In this document: positions 33,796 through 46,000 of the stretch, piece after piece
How the letters are laid out: each line of letters starts with the position of its first letter
Numbering within the stretch: the first letter of the stretch is position 1
Assembly: GCA_019054805.1 (NCBI GenBank)
Contig: JAHQIY010000004.1
Span: 4,402,001 to 4,466,000 of the forward strand
Direction of reading: 5' to 3'
DNA from: Brachionus manjavacas
Taxonomy: Eukaryota > Rotifera > Eurotatoria > Ploima > Brachionidae
Length of the DNA: 64,000 nt
Position numbers and translations under genes: made by a program
The notes under the pieces: model-generated
What the model was told of the DNA's origin: nothing
Databases searched by the model: none
What the model saw: the letters and a program-made list of their open reading frames with translations, nothing else

Positions 33796-35193
33796 ATTTA
33801 TAGGTCCATTTTTTATTTTTTTTTAATAACATTTTATGTGATTAATTCAAGGATATTATTTTATTAATTTTTATTTAGTTATATTTGGAAGATATTTAAT
33901 TTTTTCATTAGGAATTTTTCAAATAAAAATTGTAAAAATTTTAGCAATTTTTGAAAATTGGTACCAAAAAAATTATAATAAATTAAATTTTTTTAAAATG
34001 ATGCAGTGTAAAATGTTTTCGTCTGTTTTATGAAATAACTGTGTGTTCGACACATCGAATAGAAATTTTATTAAATTTAACGGAATTCAGGTAATTTTAC
34101 ATAAAATCGCAAAATGGTAAATTTACCTTATTTTACGTAAATTTATCAGAATTTAAGGGATGTTTCGTAAAAATCCAAAATTTTTCACTTTTTTTAGTTT
34201 TTTTTTCAAAATTAATACAAAATTTTAAATAAAAAAAAATTTGATTTTAGTGAAATATGGTAAAAAAATTAAAAAAAGTGAAAAAATTAGAATATTTTTT
34301 ACCACTTTTAAAATAAGTTTTTTTAATATTTAAATTATTAGATACATAAATTTTAGTGATTTAATAAAATTTGATTGACCGAAATAGATTCAAAATCTTT
34401 ATTCAAAAACTAAAGGATAAAGCTTTTTTAAAGTAAAGATCTTTGGATTTAGTAGAAATCGTTTTTCACTTTTAATATAATGATCTTTTAAAATCATGCT
34501 AAAGTAAAAAATGAATTATGAGAATGAAGTGATTCAAAAATTTGGAATAAAAACAATTAAAATTTTCCGGGATTTTGAACATTTAATTTTTAAACAAAGA
34601 AATAGTTAAAAACTGAATTAAAAGCTTTAATCTCTATTTTGTGTATTGCTAAATATTATAAAATTATTTTATTAAAAAGATTTTTAGTGATTTTATTGAA
34701 TTAAAAAAAAAGATCAAATTTATCATGATTTATTTTCTAAAAATAAAAATATTTTATTTAAATGATTAAAAAGTTTTAATAGAATGAATTATCATTATGT
34801 TTAATTATTTTTGAAATTATTAAAAGCAAAATTTTAATTTTAAATTTCAAATGAAACAATTAAACCTAAAAAAATTTAGCTATTTTAAACAAAACTATTT
34901 AAATTAATTTAAAGACTATTCCTAATGTCTGACATTCGGTTATAATGGAATTAGTTCAATTTAAGCAAAATTAAATTGAATAATTTTAAATAAATGTGGG
35001 TTTTCTAAAAATTATGCTTATTTGCTATAATCAAATGATTCTTCAAATAATTATCTAATAAAAAAATACTAGATAAGATAAAATAGTGTATATATAAATA
35101 AAATGAATAAAAAATTTTTGAAATTTAATTTTTTAAGAGATTAAAATTTTTTGCTCTTTTTAATTAGAAAATAGATTTCAAATTTTATTAAAA
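33796..35193. other. Intergenic, no gene seen
   Basis: Extremely AT-rich spacer between the CEP295-like and PARP genes, without repeats or frames I can support. Confidence 0.5.
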
Positions 35194-38100
35194 ATGGATG
35201 CTTTTAATAAAATCCTGAATTTTTTTATTGAAAATGAAGCAAAAATTTATAACATTGATGAAATAACTATTCCCGGACTGAATCGAAATCAAATACAACA
35301 TATTGTTGAAAAAGTGCCCACATTTTTTCGGTTGGTAAAGATTGGTAATCAAACAATAATCAAAATTTACATAGACGTATTTTAAAAATTTAAAATTTTT
35401 TAAATACCTTAATGATTAATTATAAATATCTAGATCAAGGCTTGTGACAAATACAATTTACCCATTTATTGTAACCATGAACTATGCCAAGAGTTACATA
35501 TTTGTAAACAAAAGCTTATAAATTCTAAATGTTCAATTGACAAATGTAAACTGAATCATTCGTTGAACTATTTTCAAACAAAAAATATTCTGATCAATCT
35601 AAAAATAAATGGAAATTTTGATATAATTTCCAAATTTTTTCATGTAAAATTTTTAAGAATTTTTTTCTATTTAATCTAAATGATAAAATAAAGATTTTTT
35701 CTGGAGAAGAAGACGATACTTTAAAAAACACTTTAATAATCAATAATTCTAAAAATTCTACATCAACTAACTTTATTTTATTGAAAAATGTTCCAAAAGA
35801 AAAAAGTATAACTGATACACTTCGGTATGGAGCAATTATTTCTAGATTAACACCAAGTAAAAGCATTTTGATTGATAAAGAAAAAGGAATATGGAATGTA
35901 CAATTTGATCACTATAAGGGTAATTTTCTTGATTTAATTATTAAGCAAAATTTTTTTTTTACATTAACTAAGAATTCTCTATTTTAATTTTGTTATTGTT
36001 TTTATAATTTTTTAAAATTATAATCAAAACTTATTTTTTTAAAGATCGAACAGAATTGGAAAAAAATTTTGAACTTGTTAAGAAGAATTTACCTATTGCA
36101 ATAAGCATTGATACAAGCTATGATCAAAATTTGTTTAAAAATCAGAAGCTTTTGAAAAATGACAAAATAATGAATTATAATCTTGTTAAAGATTTGAAAT
36201 ACAACATTTTTTTAAAGATGGTTCTAAACGAAAAAAATCTGCCTTGGAAAAATGAATTAATTGAAGAAATGAAAAATTTTAACTGCTCAATCTCAGTTGA
36301 CCCTGAATTTTTCCGAGTTTTTGCCTGTCACAATCCACAAAAAAACTTAGCTCACTGGAAGAAAGAAGTTGATAATGTTTTAAAACAGTTTTTTAGAAAC
36401 TTTGAGACTAAAAGTTTGATTTATAACATCAAAATGTTAGAACTGATATATTTGATTAAAAAAAAATTTGAAGAGTTAAAAATGTTATTTCTCATTGATT
36501 ATTTTGATGATGCAAAAGAGTCAAAATTTCATTTCATGATCAAAAAGATTCATTACAATGATTTGAAAATAAAGTGTGCTCAACTAAATGAACTTACCGA
36601 TTTTCACACAAATGAAGAAGAAGATACAAAAAAGAAAGAAAATAAACCGATTGCATCCAAGAGAGATGTAAATAGTAATTTTTTGAAAAGTCTAACTAAA
36701 GAACCCAGTACAAACAAGTCAATTAAACTGCCACAGATTTCATATGTTACTTACAAGAGTCTTTACTTCAATTCTATTGAAAGAATAAAGAAAAAATATT
36801 TCCTTGAAGATTATTCTATTGATAGAGATTTTATTTTGTCCATTACTGGAACTGTAATTGATGTAAATAAATCTATTGAGTTGGTAAACAAAATATCGAA
36901 CAGCATTCGAATCAAAAAAATCGATGGAATGAGCATAAATTTTTTTAAATGTAAAACCTTGCCTCAAATAACCGAAGACTTGCTATTGTCTTTGGTTGAT
37001 AAGCTTTTTACAGTCGAAGTAAAATTAATTGATGGTCCAAATTTGCCTGGTTTTTATGTCAGCTATATTCAAAACTTGGAAGAATTAGACTGTCCAAACG
37101 ACTCGGTTTTTGACCAAGCTTCTTCATTTATCAAAGAGAACTTGTATCTTGAAGAAATAAATGTTACCAACTATTCTGATGTGCTTATAAGCGAAAAATG
37201 GAAAATTTTTGAACGAAATAATTTGCGATCTGAATTGATGGGGACTAATTTTTGGGTGACGGTGTATGCAGGTTTTAATAATCAAAATTTTGTCCTGATA
37301 TGTGGAAAAAAAGACTATGTTCAAGCAAACAAACTAAAAATCGAAGCTTTTTTGGCAAATAATGAAAAAAACACTCTTGAAATACCTGTTGATTTTATCA
37401 ATGTAGATTTATTTTTTAAACTTGTTTTCTAAATAATGATCTGTTTAATTAAAGGCTGAGTTTATTAAGCTTACATCAAGTGATGAAATAAAGAATATAG
37501 AAAAAAAGTTCGAAGTCAAAATTGAGGTGATATGTGATAAAGATGGAATGAGCTCAAAAATAGTGGTCAAAAATCATCCAAAAAATTTAAATCAAATTAT
37601 TGAACGAGAAATCAAAAGTTTGATGAGCATGCGACAAAAAGGGGTTATTTTTTCCGAATATTTTCCAGCTTTTGATAAATTGCTAAACGATAAAAAAATT
37701 GGAATTCAGAATACGATTAAGAATATTCAAGGTTTGGCTTATTTGTTGATAAAAAAAATGTCGAAATTTTAAATATTTTGAAAATATTTTTTGTGTTCTT
37801 TAGATCAAACCAAAACAGTTATTGAGTGCAGCGCAGTAATACAGGAAGAAACCGAAAATTTAAATATCCAAGCAGAAAATCTTCAAATCAATGATAAAAA
37901 ATGTACTTTTTATTTTTCATTTCAATTAAAATATTTAAATTATTGTTTTTAAAGCTGATTTAAATAAAGTGTTAACAGTCCTAAAAATTGGAAATTCTGT
38001 TTTGAGACTTGAAGTTGGATGCATAACCAAAACAAAAGTACATTAAAATATTAAGTAATATCAAAATTTTAAATCAACAAAAAATAATCTCAAGGCTGAT

Positions 38101-40288
38101 GTGATTGTAAGCACTAATTCTAAATCATTGAATTTGGGCTCTGGTGTGCTTTCAAAATTGCTTGTTCAAGCAGCTGGAAGTTCAGTTATTGATGAGGCAA
38201 AAAATAACTATCCAAATGGTATAAATAACAATTCGATAGCTATAACCAGTGCCGGAAGAATCAGTGGGGTGAAATATCTATTTCATGCTGCCTTATCACA
38301 TTTTGTAAATGAGCTGAATGCTTCGAAAGTATTTAATAGATAATTTTATTTAAATTTTTTTTTTTTATGATAACTTTTTGTTTAAATGCTCAACTTTTTA
38401 AGGCTATTGAAAGTATCATTAATGCCAGTTTCATTGAATTAAGATCAAATGGTTTAACTAGTATTTCACTTCCAGCATTGGGAGCAGGTGGATTTGGTTT
38501 TCCATCCAATTTAGTTTCTAAACAAATGATTGAGTGCATTTCAAATTTTTTAAAAATGGACAAAAATAGTTTAAATGTAAATATTGTGTTGCACGAAAAG
38601 GATACCGAATTAATTAAGGTAAAAAGAAAATAAAAAAGAAATATTTAGTTTTATCCTAATCTTATTATTTAATTATGGTTATTTTTCTTGAATGAGAATC
38701 AAAAATTTTAAAATTTTAAAAAATGTTTCTCTCAAGAATTTTGAATATGAATTTTTATCTTGTGAAAAACCGCATCTGAACAAGATGAAATCTGAAGAAA
38801 AAAAGCTCAAAGATTTAAATCACAAAATATCTTTCTCAAATTTAAAAGCGAAAGGAAGTAAGTTCAAATTTTCATTTTCTTAAACAAATGTCTGAAAAGC
38901 TGCTCTTTATATTTTTTAAGAATTTACAATTTATTTTAAATCGAAAGTTGAATACAATGCAGCTCTTTCTCAATTAAAAGTCTTTATAGCTGATGAATTT
39001 AAAAGAGAAAGTTTGAACGAGTCAAATATGAAAAATCTGACATCACTCACTGTCAAAGATGTAAAGATTTTATTTCATAAAAAAAAAAATTTAATTTCTC
39101 ATCTTTTTTAGCTACAAGAATTATTTTTTAAATTTCCCGATATTGAAATAGAGTACGAAAACAAAAGTTTAAATTTGTTTGGATACAAAAATATTGTTTG
39201 GTCTGCAAAGGCTGAATTGGCTCTGCTAATTAATAATAAAATGGCTGGCCATTTCTCATCAATGATAGAACAAATGAAAGTGTCAACCGATATTCAATGG
39301 CAATTTTTAAGTAGCTCGAATGATTGGAAAAATTTTTCAGTCTATCTGAACAGCTTGATTGAGTCTACTTATTTAAAAAAAGGATCTCAAGTATATTTTA
39401 TATTTAATTTAATGATAAAAATCAAATTTTTTTAAAATTAAATTTCTTTTTTTTAGGTGAATTTTGAGGATGAAAGCAATCAAATGGGAACCATTTTTTT
39501 CAACATGGAGCCGATGGTTTATTTAATAGATCAAACTAGAATAAATGTGCGTAGAATAGATATCGCCAAATGTAAAAATATCTTATTTTGACCCGAGAAG
39601 ATTTAAAACATACTTTTTATTTAAGTGGGTAAAGATTCTTTTGATTTACCATCAAATTGGATTTCGACAAACTCAGGCAATGAATATGATCTTGTAGATC
39701 TAAAAACAGATTCAAATGAATTTCAAAATGTTTACAATCATTTCAAATCAAAATTACAAAATAATTCTGTGACAATATCGAAAGTAAATTTTATTTTTTA
39801 AAACTTAAATGTTAACATATGATTTTAATTCATTCCTTTTATTAAAGATTCAACGAATTCAAAATAAATACTTGTTCAAACAGTTTCAAATTTTCAAAGA
39901 AAAATTTATCAACGAAAAAAAAAATCCAAATGAAATGACCCTATTTCATGGATCCACTGAAGATTCGTTGCTAAAAATCTGCCGTTTCGGATTTAACAGA
40001 AGTTTTTGTGGAATAAATGGAGTTGCGTTCGGTCAGGGAGTCTACTTTGCAGTAAATTCAGCTTATTCATTGAATTATAGCTCAAGAGGCCACCATAACC
40101 ATAAATGCATGATTCAAGCAAAAGTAATAGTTGGTCAAAGTTGTCTGGGAAATTCACAAATGAGGGTACCGCCAACCCAGCCAAATACACTTATACCATA
40201 TGATTCGACATGTGATCAAGGAAGATCAATTTTTGTTTGCTATCATGATAATCAATGCTATCCTGAATATTTAATTTATTTTATTTAA
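35194..40288 (+). CDS. ZAP-like PARP: CCCH finger, macrodomain, WWE and mono-ADP-ribosyltransferase
   Basis: Fifteen exons: 35194-35376, 35434-35643, 35694-35919, 36045-37402, 37455-37731, 37804-37902, 37955-38037, 38095-38328, 38403-38618, 38737-38857, 38921-39060, 39112-39390, 39457-39571, 39626-39783 and 39848-40288. All phases agree; 1379 residues. Order: winged-helix-like segment (1-61, with VPTFFRLVKI); CCCH finger region (about 62-110), whose last part is C-x8-C-x4-C-x3-H ending CKLNH; a long region of uncertain fold, perhaps KH-like (200-780); macrodomain (about 795-960: ADVIVSTNS, LGSGVLSKLL, LPALGAGGFGFP); WWE (about 1103-1185: WQFLSSSNDWKNF); PARP domain (about 1185-1379: LFHGST with H1267, GVYFA with Y1299, YPEYLI with L1375). 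An H-Y-L triad predicts mono- rather than poly-ADP-ribosylation. The family acts on RNA and in antiviral or stress responses; the role here is inferred. ZAP-like fingers and a macrodomain in one chain differ from human PARP12/13 (no macrodomain) and PARP14 (no CCCH fingers). Confidence 0.9.
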
Positions 40289-40554
40289 AATTATTCTCAA
40301 AAGACTTACTCTCAGAAGTTTAAATTTTTTTTAAGTAATAAAAAAAATTTTAATTTTTTTCTTTTATTCTTTTTTAATCTAAAAGTAAGAATATACAAAA
40401 CAATCTAGATTTGAATTATATAATATAGCTCTTAACTTAATTAATGAACAGTTAAAATTATCTCTTGATTTAATTTAATTATCTCCTGCGAGAGTTTTTT
40501 TTTGTGGATATTTAAAGATGATCTAATGTGATCTAAGTTTTATCAAAGTTTTGA

Positions 40555-40935
40555 AATGTCTGATAGTGAGTATCGAGTATGGAATTTTGTTTAAAACTTG
40601 GGAAACAAGAATTAGCTCGGATAGTAACTCCGATAACTGGATGCAAAAAGCTAGTTGTTCCTGTCCTTCCTTCTTTAAAGATCATATTTGTAAGCATCTT
40701 GTTGGCTTTGCTGCAAATATGAAACTTGTCAAAATACCAATCGAAGCTAAGCAAGAAGTTATTGGACAAAAACCTAGAAGAGGTAGACCGTGTAAGTCTA
40801 AAAAGGCGCTTGAGTACCAATCAGAAGCAGATAAAGAAGAGAGAGTTGTCAGCTCAATCAAAGTTCTAAGAAAGTAGAAGCTCCACTAAAGAGAGGTAGA
40901 GGTAGACCAAGAAAAAAACTTATAAGATATTATTT
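40555..40935 (+). mobile_element. MULE transposase C-terminal fragment with SWIM zinc finger
   Basis: Encodes NWMQKASCSCPSFFKDHICK followed by HLVGFAANMKLVKIP, a SWIM finger (C-x-C...C-x-H) of the kind at the end of Mutator-like transposases, then GQKPRRGRPCK (AT-hook). A second AT-hook, KRGRGRPRKKL, follows in another frame at about 40885-40925, so the fragment has at least one frameshift. The catalytic core is absent. A domesticated host gene is less likely. Confidence 0.65.
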
Positions 40936-41162
40936 TATTTGAAATTATTTGAAATTTTTTATAATTCTTTTTTTTTAAATCAATTTAATAAATAAAAATA
41001 AGAGATACTTTGAGTAAAATTAGTTGCTGTTTTATTTAATGTAGGAGACAGATTAATAAATATAAGTTAAGGGTATTTAGTAAAATAAGAGATAGAAAAA
41101 TATTAGTGATCGATTAAGTAATTTTAGAGATCGATTAAAATTTTTAATGTCTTTTTTCCTAG

Positions 41163-41325
41163 ATTTGTTGACATAATTCACACTGATGCAGGAACTCTCG
41201 GAATCGGAAAGGTAATCGGTCATTTGGATTTTTTTCCAAACGGAGGACTATTTCAAGCGGGATGTGGTTTAATTCACATGCTGAGAAAAGAAGCTAAAAT
41301 TCTTGTACTTAAATTGGACCTTTAA
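41163..41325 (+). pseudogene. Orphan exon of a pancreatic-lipase-family gene
   Basis: After a good acceptor (TTTTTTCCTAG, ending 41162) the frame reads [13 protein letters not shown], then [17 protein letters not shown], which is the conserved FVDVIHTD...GH.DFYPNGG..QPGC block of animal pancreatic-type lipases. A possible donor lies just after the TGTG at about 41268; otherwise the frame runs on to a stop at 41325. No other lipase exon is visible nearby, and the Ser-Asp-His triad lies outside this block. Most likely a gene fragment. A single exon of a gene with very large introns is the alternative, but the hAT element and a gene on the other strand follow directly. Confidence 0.65.
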
Positions 41326-41467
41326 AAAATAAAAAAAAATTAATTTCAAATAGTTTGTCAATCATCAATTTACCTAACCATATTTTTGAAGATATTTACA
41401 TTTTTCACAATACATCGAATTAAATAAATAAAAGATGACATCGAATTTATTATTTCAATGTTATATT

Positions 41468-42126
41468 CAGAGTTGTTTTTAAGTCACAAGTCTTAAGTCA
41501 AGTCAAGTCAATGACTTGACTTAGATTTTTTTTTTTTTTTTTAAGTCAAGTCAATGACTTAAAAATTTTTTTTTTTTTTTTTAAGGCAAGTCAATGACTT
41601 AAAATTTTTTTTTTTTTTTCTTAAGTCAAGTCAATGATTTAAAAATTTTTAAGTTTAAAAAATCGTTAAAAAAAAAGCGGCAAGTCAAAGTTACGGTCAA
41701 CATTGTGGCGAGCGGTCATTTAGCCGTTCAGCTTGGCGGCCAGAATTTGGGACTGCGGCGCTGAAAAAAAAGATGCCAAAATAACATAAAAAATTAAAAA
41801 GTTAAGAAAATTAAATATGTTTATTAATTAAAAAAAAACCATAATTTTATTAAAAAAAAAAAAAAACCAACGGCCAACAATCATCCACTACCAATAATAC
41901 TCAATTTTAATGAAATAAATAATTAAAAGTATTTCTAATCTAACTCATGACTTGACTTAAAAAAAAAAAAAAAAATTTTAAGTCATGACTTTGACTTAAA
42001 AAAAGAAAAAAAAAAATTTAAGTCATGACTTTGACTTAAAAAAAAAAAAAAAAATTAAGTCAAGTCATAAATTTGACTTAAATTTTTGTGACTTAGACTT
42101 AAAACTGTGACTTAAAAACAAGTCTG
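41468..42126. mobile_element. hAT-type MITE built of inverted AAGTCA arrays
   Basis: Flanked by GTTATATT on both sides (41460-41467 and 42127-42134), an exact 8-bp target duplication. The ends are CAGAGTTGTTTTTAAGTCAC and, reversed, CAGACTTGTTTTTAAGTCAC. Inside, each arm has three or four AAGTCAAGTCAATGACTT-like units separated by long poly-T (left) or poly-A (right) runs, so the whole can fold back on itself. A GC-richer core (about 41675-41775, with GCGGCAAGTC and CTTGGCGGCC) sits between the arms. There is no transposase. Confidence 0.9.
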
Positions 42127-43023
42127 GTTATATTGTAACAATTCGATATCTTAAAATAATGTCTAGCTTCATAATTTCTATATAAAAATAATTTCCTCTT
42201 AGCATTTAATTACACTTTGTATAGTTTATTCCATTTACCAAATTTTCGTTTTTATATTCATTTCACATTATTTTTTTCACATTTATGTCTTGGGACTAAA
42301 CAAAAATTAATGATTATTTTACTAAAAGTCTCGATATTATGTCAGATAATTCAAACAATGCTTTATCTGAATTATGCTTTGGCAAAATCTTTGCAATTGT
42401 TGATTTTAAATAAGATGAGTTTAAAAATTTTTTAAATCAATCTGGCCCAAAAAATTTATTTATTAGTTTTCCAGAAAAAAATTAAATAAAAAAATTTTAA
42501 AATTATCAATTTTACAGTTTTGTCTTGATTGTTAAATATTGATTTAAAAAAAATAAATTTAAATAAATTCAAATTTAAAATTTAAATTGTTTTCTTTGTA
42601 AAATTCCGTTGATTCCATTACTTTTTTCGAATCAAGCTTTCCAGGTATTTAACCAGAAAAAAAATAATCAATTTTGAAACAAATAGAAAGGGAATTTATT
42701 AATTAAATACTATTTAGTTACTGAGTAACTTACAGTGAACCTATTGATTTTTTATTTAAATTCTTTATTCGTTCAGAATTTTGGCAAAATTTAAAAAAAT
42801 ATATAAATGATAAAATAGATGAATTTTTGGAAAACTAGTTAAATTTTATTTAAAAATTTGAATCTTAAATTATGTGAAAGATTGTGTTATCAAATATACA
42901 TGAAATAATAAAAGTACATTAATACAATTAATTTACAATAAATAGTTTTCAACCAAGTATAAGCTTTAGTTACTTTAAATTTTAAAATTCGCATAGAAAA
43001 TAGATAATCTATCAGTTTATTTA
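42127..43023. other. Spacer between the MITE and the C2-domain gene
   Basis: AT-rich. A short frame near 42217-42435 has no likeness to known proteins and is left uncalled. The last part holds the 3' end of the C2-domain gene, with AATAAA-type strings on the minus strand. Confidence 0.45.
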
Positions 43024-46000
43024 CTAAAAATCTGAACCTCGTGAATCAATTGACGCTTGTCGTTCAGCTTGCAGTGCTTTCTCTATTTTTGCAGGCAGAC
43101 CTTCTTTTAGAAAACTATTGTCTCTCAAAAAATAGGTTTGGGTCACCGGTTTTCGTGGATTTTCCAGCATTCTATACCAATGATCTCTTCCAATTCCATT
43201 GAACGATGGTCCTATTCCCACACAGCCTATCAATTCATTTGAGCCAACGCGATCATAATCAATTACCTTCACAATCATATCAATTTGATCGATTTGATCC
43301 TGAGGAATATCAAACAACATGCTCTCATTATAAACTGGATGAAGTGTATTTTTCATTACCGATGTTTTTTTTTTCTTAACTCGTTTCCCTTTAGTTAACA
43401 GAGTCACTTTAACATAAGGATCTAAGAATAAGTTCATTTTTATTTAGAGATTTTAAATTTATAACTTAGAAATTTAGATTAAATTCTACTCTAATAATAA
43501 ATTTTTATGAATACTTTTCAAATTTTTTGTTATAAGAATTTACTTATTTTATTTTTAACATACTGTACTTCCTTTTAAACGAGTGTCTTTTTAAAGAATT
43601 TTACTACTTTAGCTTACTCAAAATCTATTCATTATATATAAAAAAGAAAAATTAAGAAGAAATATTTAATTTAGTTATGCTTTTTGTTTCTTTAAGTATC
43701 TTTATTATTTAACTTAAAAGAATAGGACTAATTTTAAGAAATAATGTTTTAACTGCCAATTTTTGCAGAAAGATTGGTCTAAATGTTGAAATGATGCGTT
43801 CAGAAATTTTTTTATCAGTAACAAATTTTGATTGAGTATTTTTACAACATATTTAAAAAATTCTTTAACTAGTAGAATTTTGTCTATATTTAGGTGATAT
43901 TTTTGATAAATTTTACCTGATTTTCCGTTTATATCCATTGATTTTAAGTTAAATGCCTTTACGATTGTTACTGTCAATCGACCAGCTGCCGGCAGATAAC
44001 ACAATGTTAAAGTCAATTCACCCAGCTCCAAATCATCCTTTAAAAAAAAATTAATTGTAATTTAATTGTAAAATTTTGTGGTAATTTTTTATTATAAATT
44101 TGTTTTTAATTAGTAATTACAATTTTTTTTTAAATTAAAGACTTTTACAGTTAATTGATAAATGAGTAAATAATAATTAGTTACTTACCGAAAAATTAAC
44201 TCAACAGTTATTCAGCATTCAATTTTATAACTATTTTTTTAACAAAAAATAAATCCTTTTATTTAAAAGGATTAATTTTTTTTTTAATATTTACTTGAAT
44301 TGGCTTAAATTTTATACTTTTTATGCTGAATCTTTATTTAATTAATTTCAAAATTTCAGAAAGTTTTTTGATTGTTTTAAAAAGGTGAGTATTATTCAGC
44401 TAAAATTTTGCTATTAAACATAGTGATGGAAAATGGGTATGTTTTATTAGAATGTTAAAAAGTTTGAACGGTATGCTCGTCAAGTAGACCCTTTTGATTC
44501 TTGTTAATCTAATTTTGTTCATTTATCACTTTTCAATTTTTTTTAGTTTAATATAGCGTAAACTCGGGTTGTGGACTCTAAGAGTGAAGCCCAGATCCAA
44601 GCTTTATTCTTTTAGACTTAATTATAATTGTCCCTTTTCTATGCTAGTGGATAATGAGGAGGCGCTCATCTCCTTTTCAAGTACCTTTTTGAGCAATGGC
44701 TCCGATCTGACACAGAGGCTACTGCATCGAGTTGATCATCTACACCAATAGATTGGCTTTCTTAAATAAGGAAAAAGTTTTTGAAGAGCATCTAATAAAA
44801 AGCTTATTTGACTTATGTAGCATGACAAGTTAAACAGATTAGCATGGTCCATTTAAAGAATTGGTTACTAAAAATTAAGTTTTCAATCCCTAAAAGGTAA
44901 CAAGTAAAAGTAAATTCAAATGTAAATAATGAAAAGGAAGACACAGAACTTTTAAATAGGCCATGCTAATCTGTTTAACTTGTCATGCTACATAAGTCAA
45001 ATAAGCTTTTTGTAAGATGCTCTTCAAAAACTTTTTCCATATTTAAGAAAGCCAATTTATTGTCAATACATATTCAGGTGATTTTGAATTCCCATGTATG
45101 GTTTAAAATTATACTATGTAATTTACTCCAAAAGAAAAAAAGTTGGCTTATTTGAGAAGCTATTTCAAAATATTTATTCAATTTCCCAATTAGCTCAACA
45201 ATATTTTTAATTTTTAATTTTTTTTTGAGAATAAAGACCATTTTTTTGTAAGAGAAAAAGCTAAATTTAAGCTTTGTTATTGGAAAATATACCATACTCA
45301 GTGTATTTTCAAGCTAATGAAATTTTAATTGTTATTAAAGTAATTAACTTTAAAAGAAAATGGGTTGGATGTGGTTGAAAATGGGTTGTTGTAATAAAGC
45401 ATCACAAATTTACCAACTGTGATGCTTTATTTCAATTTTTTTTAGTCATTAGAATTTATTAGAGTTTATACATCTTATTTATTTTAATTTTAAAGCATCT
45501 AATGCTAGATAAAACAACATCAAAAAAATTTCGTGCCCTCAGTTCTTGAAAATTCCTTTCATTTTGGTTTAAATAAATTCAAGATCCTAGTCTGCCTCAA
45601 AAAAACAAATAAAGATTTTTATTTAGAATTAATTCATGGGAAATTTTGAAGTTCAAGAAATTTAATTATTTAATAAGTTTTGAAATGAGATCAGCTTGAT
45701 TGTATCCAAAAATATTCGAAACATTGATTTGGAAAACTAAGTGGAATGCTGATTATTCTTTAATTTTGTTAGATGAAAAAAAAACATTATCCAGAATTGA
45801 TTTAATTTAGATTTTTATTTTCTGGATTAACAAAAAAATTAGCTTTTATTTAATGCGAACTTTAATATATTAAAATTTAAAGATATTTAAAAATAAAAAT
45901 TTTCAAAATCCTATTCTGTCCGCATTAGGATTGTTGTTGAGAAGTAATTAAATGGGTTTTTAAAAGTTCAAAAAAATAAAATAATTCATTTTGAAATAGA

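Noticed and set aside
42217-42435. 72-codon plus-strand frame
   Set aside because: Hydrophobic AT-driven composition; no support as a gene.
44569-44751. 60-codon plus-strand frame
   Set aside because: It lies largely within the truncated SINE copy.
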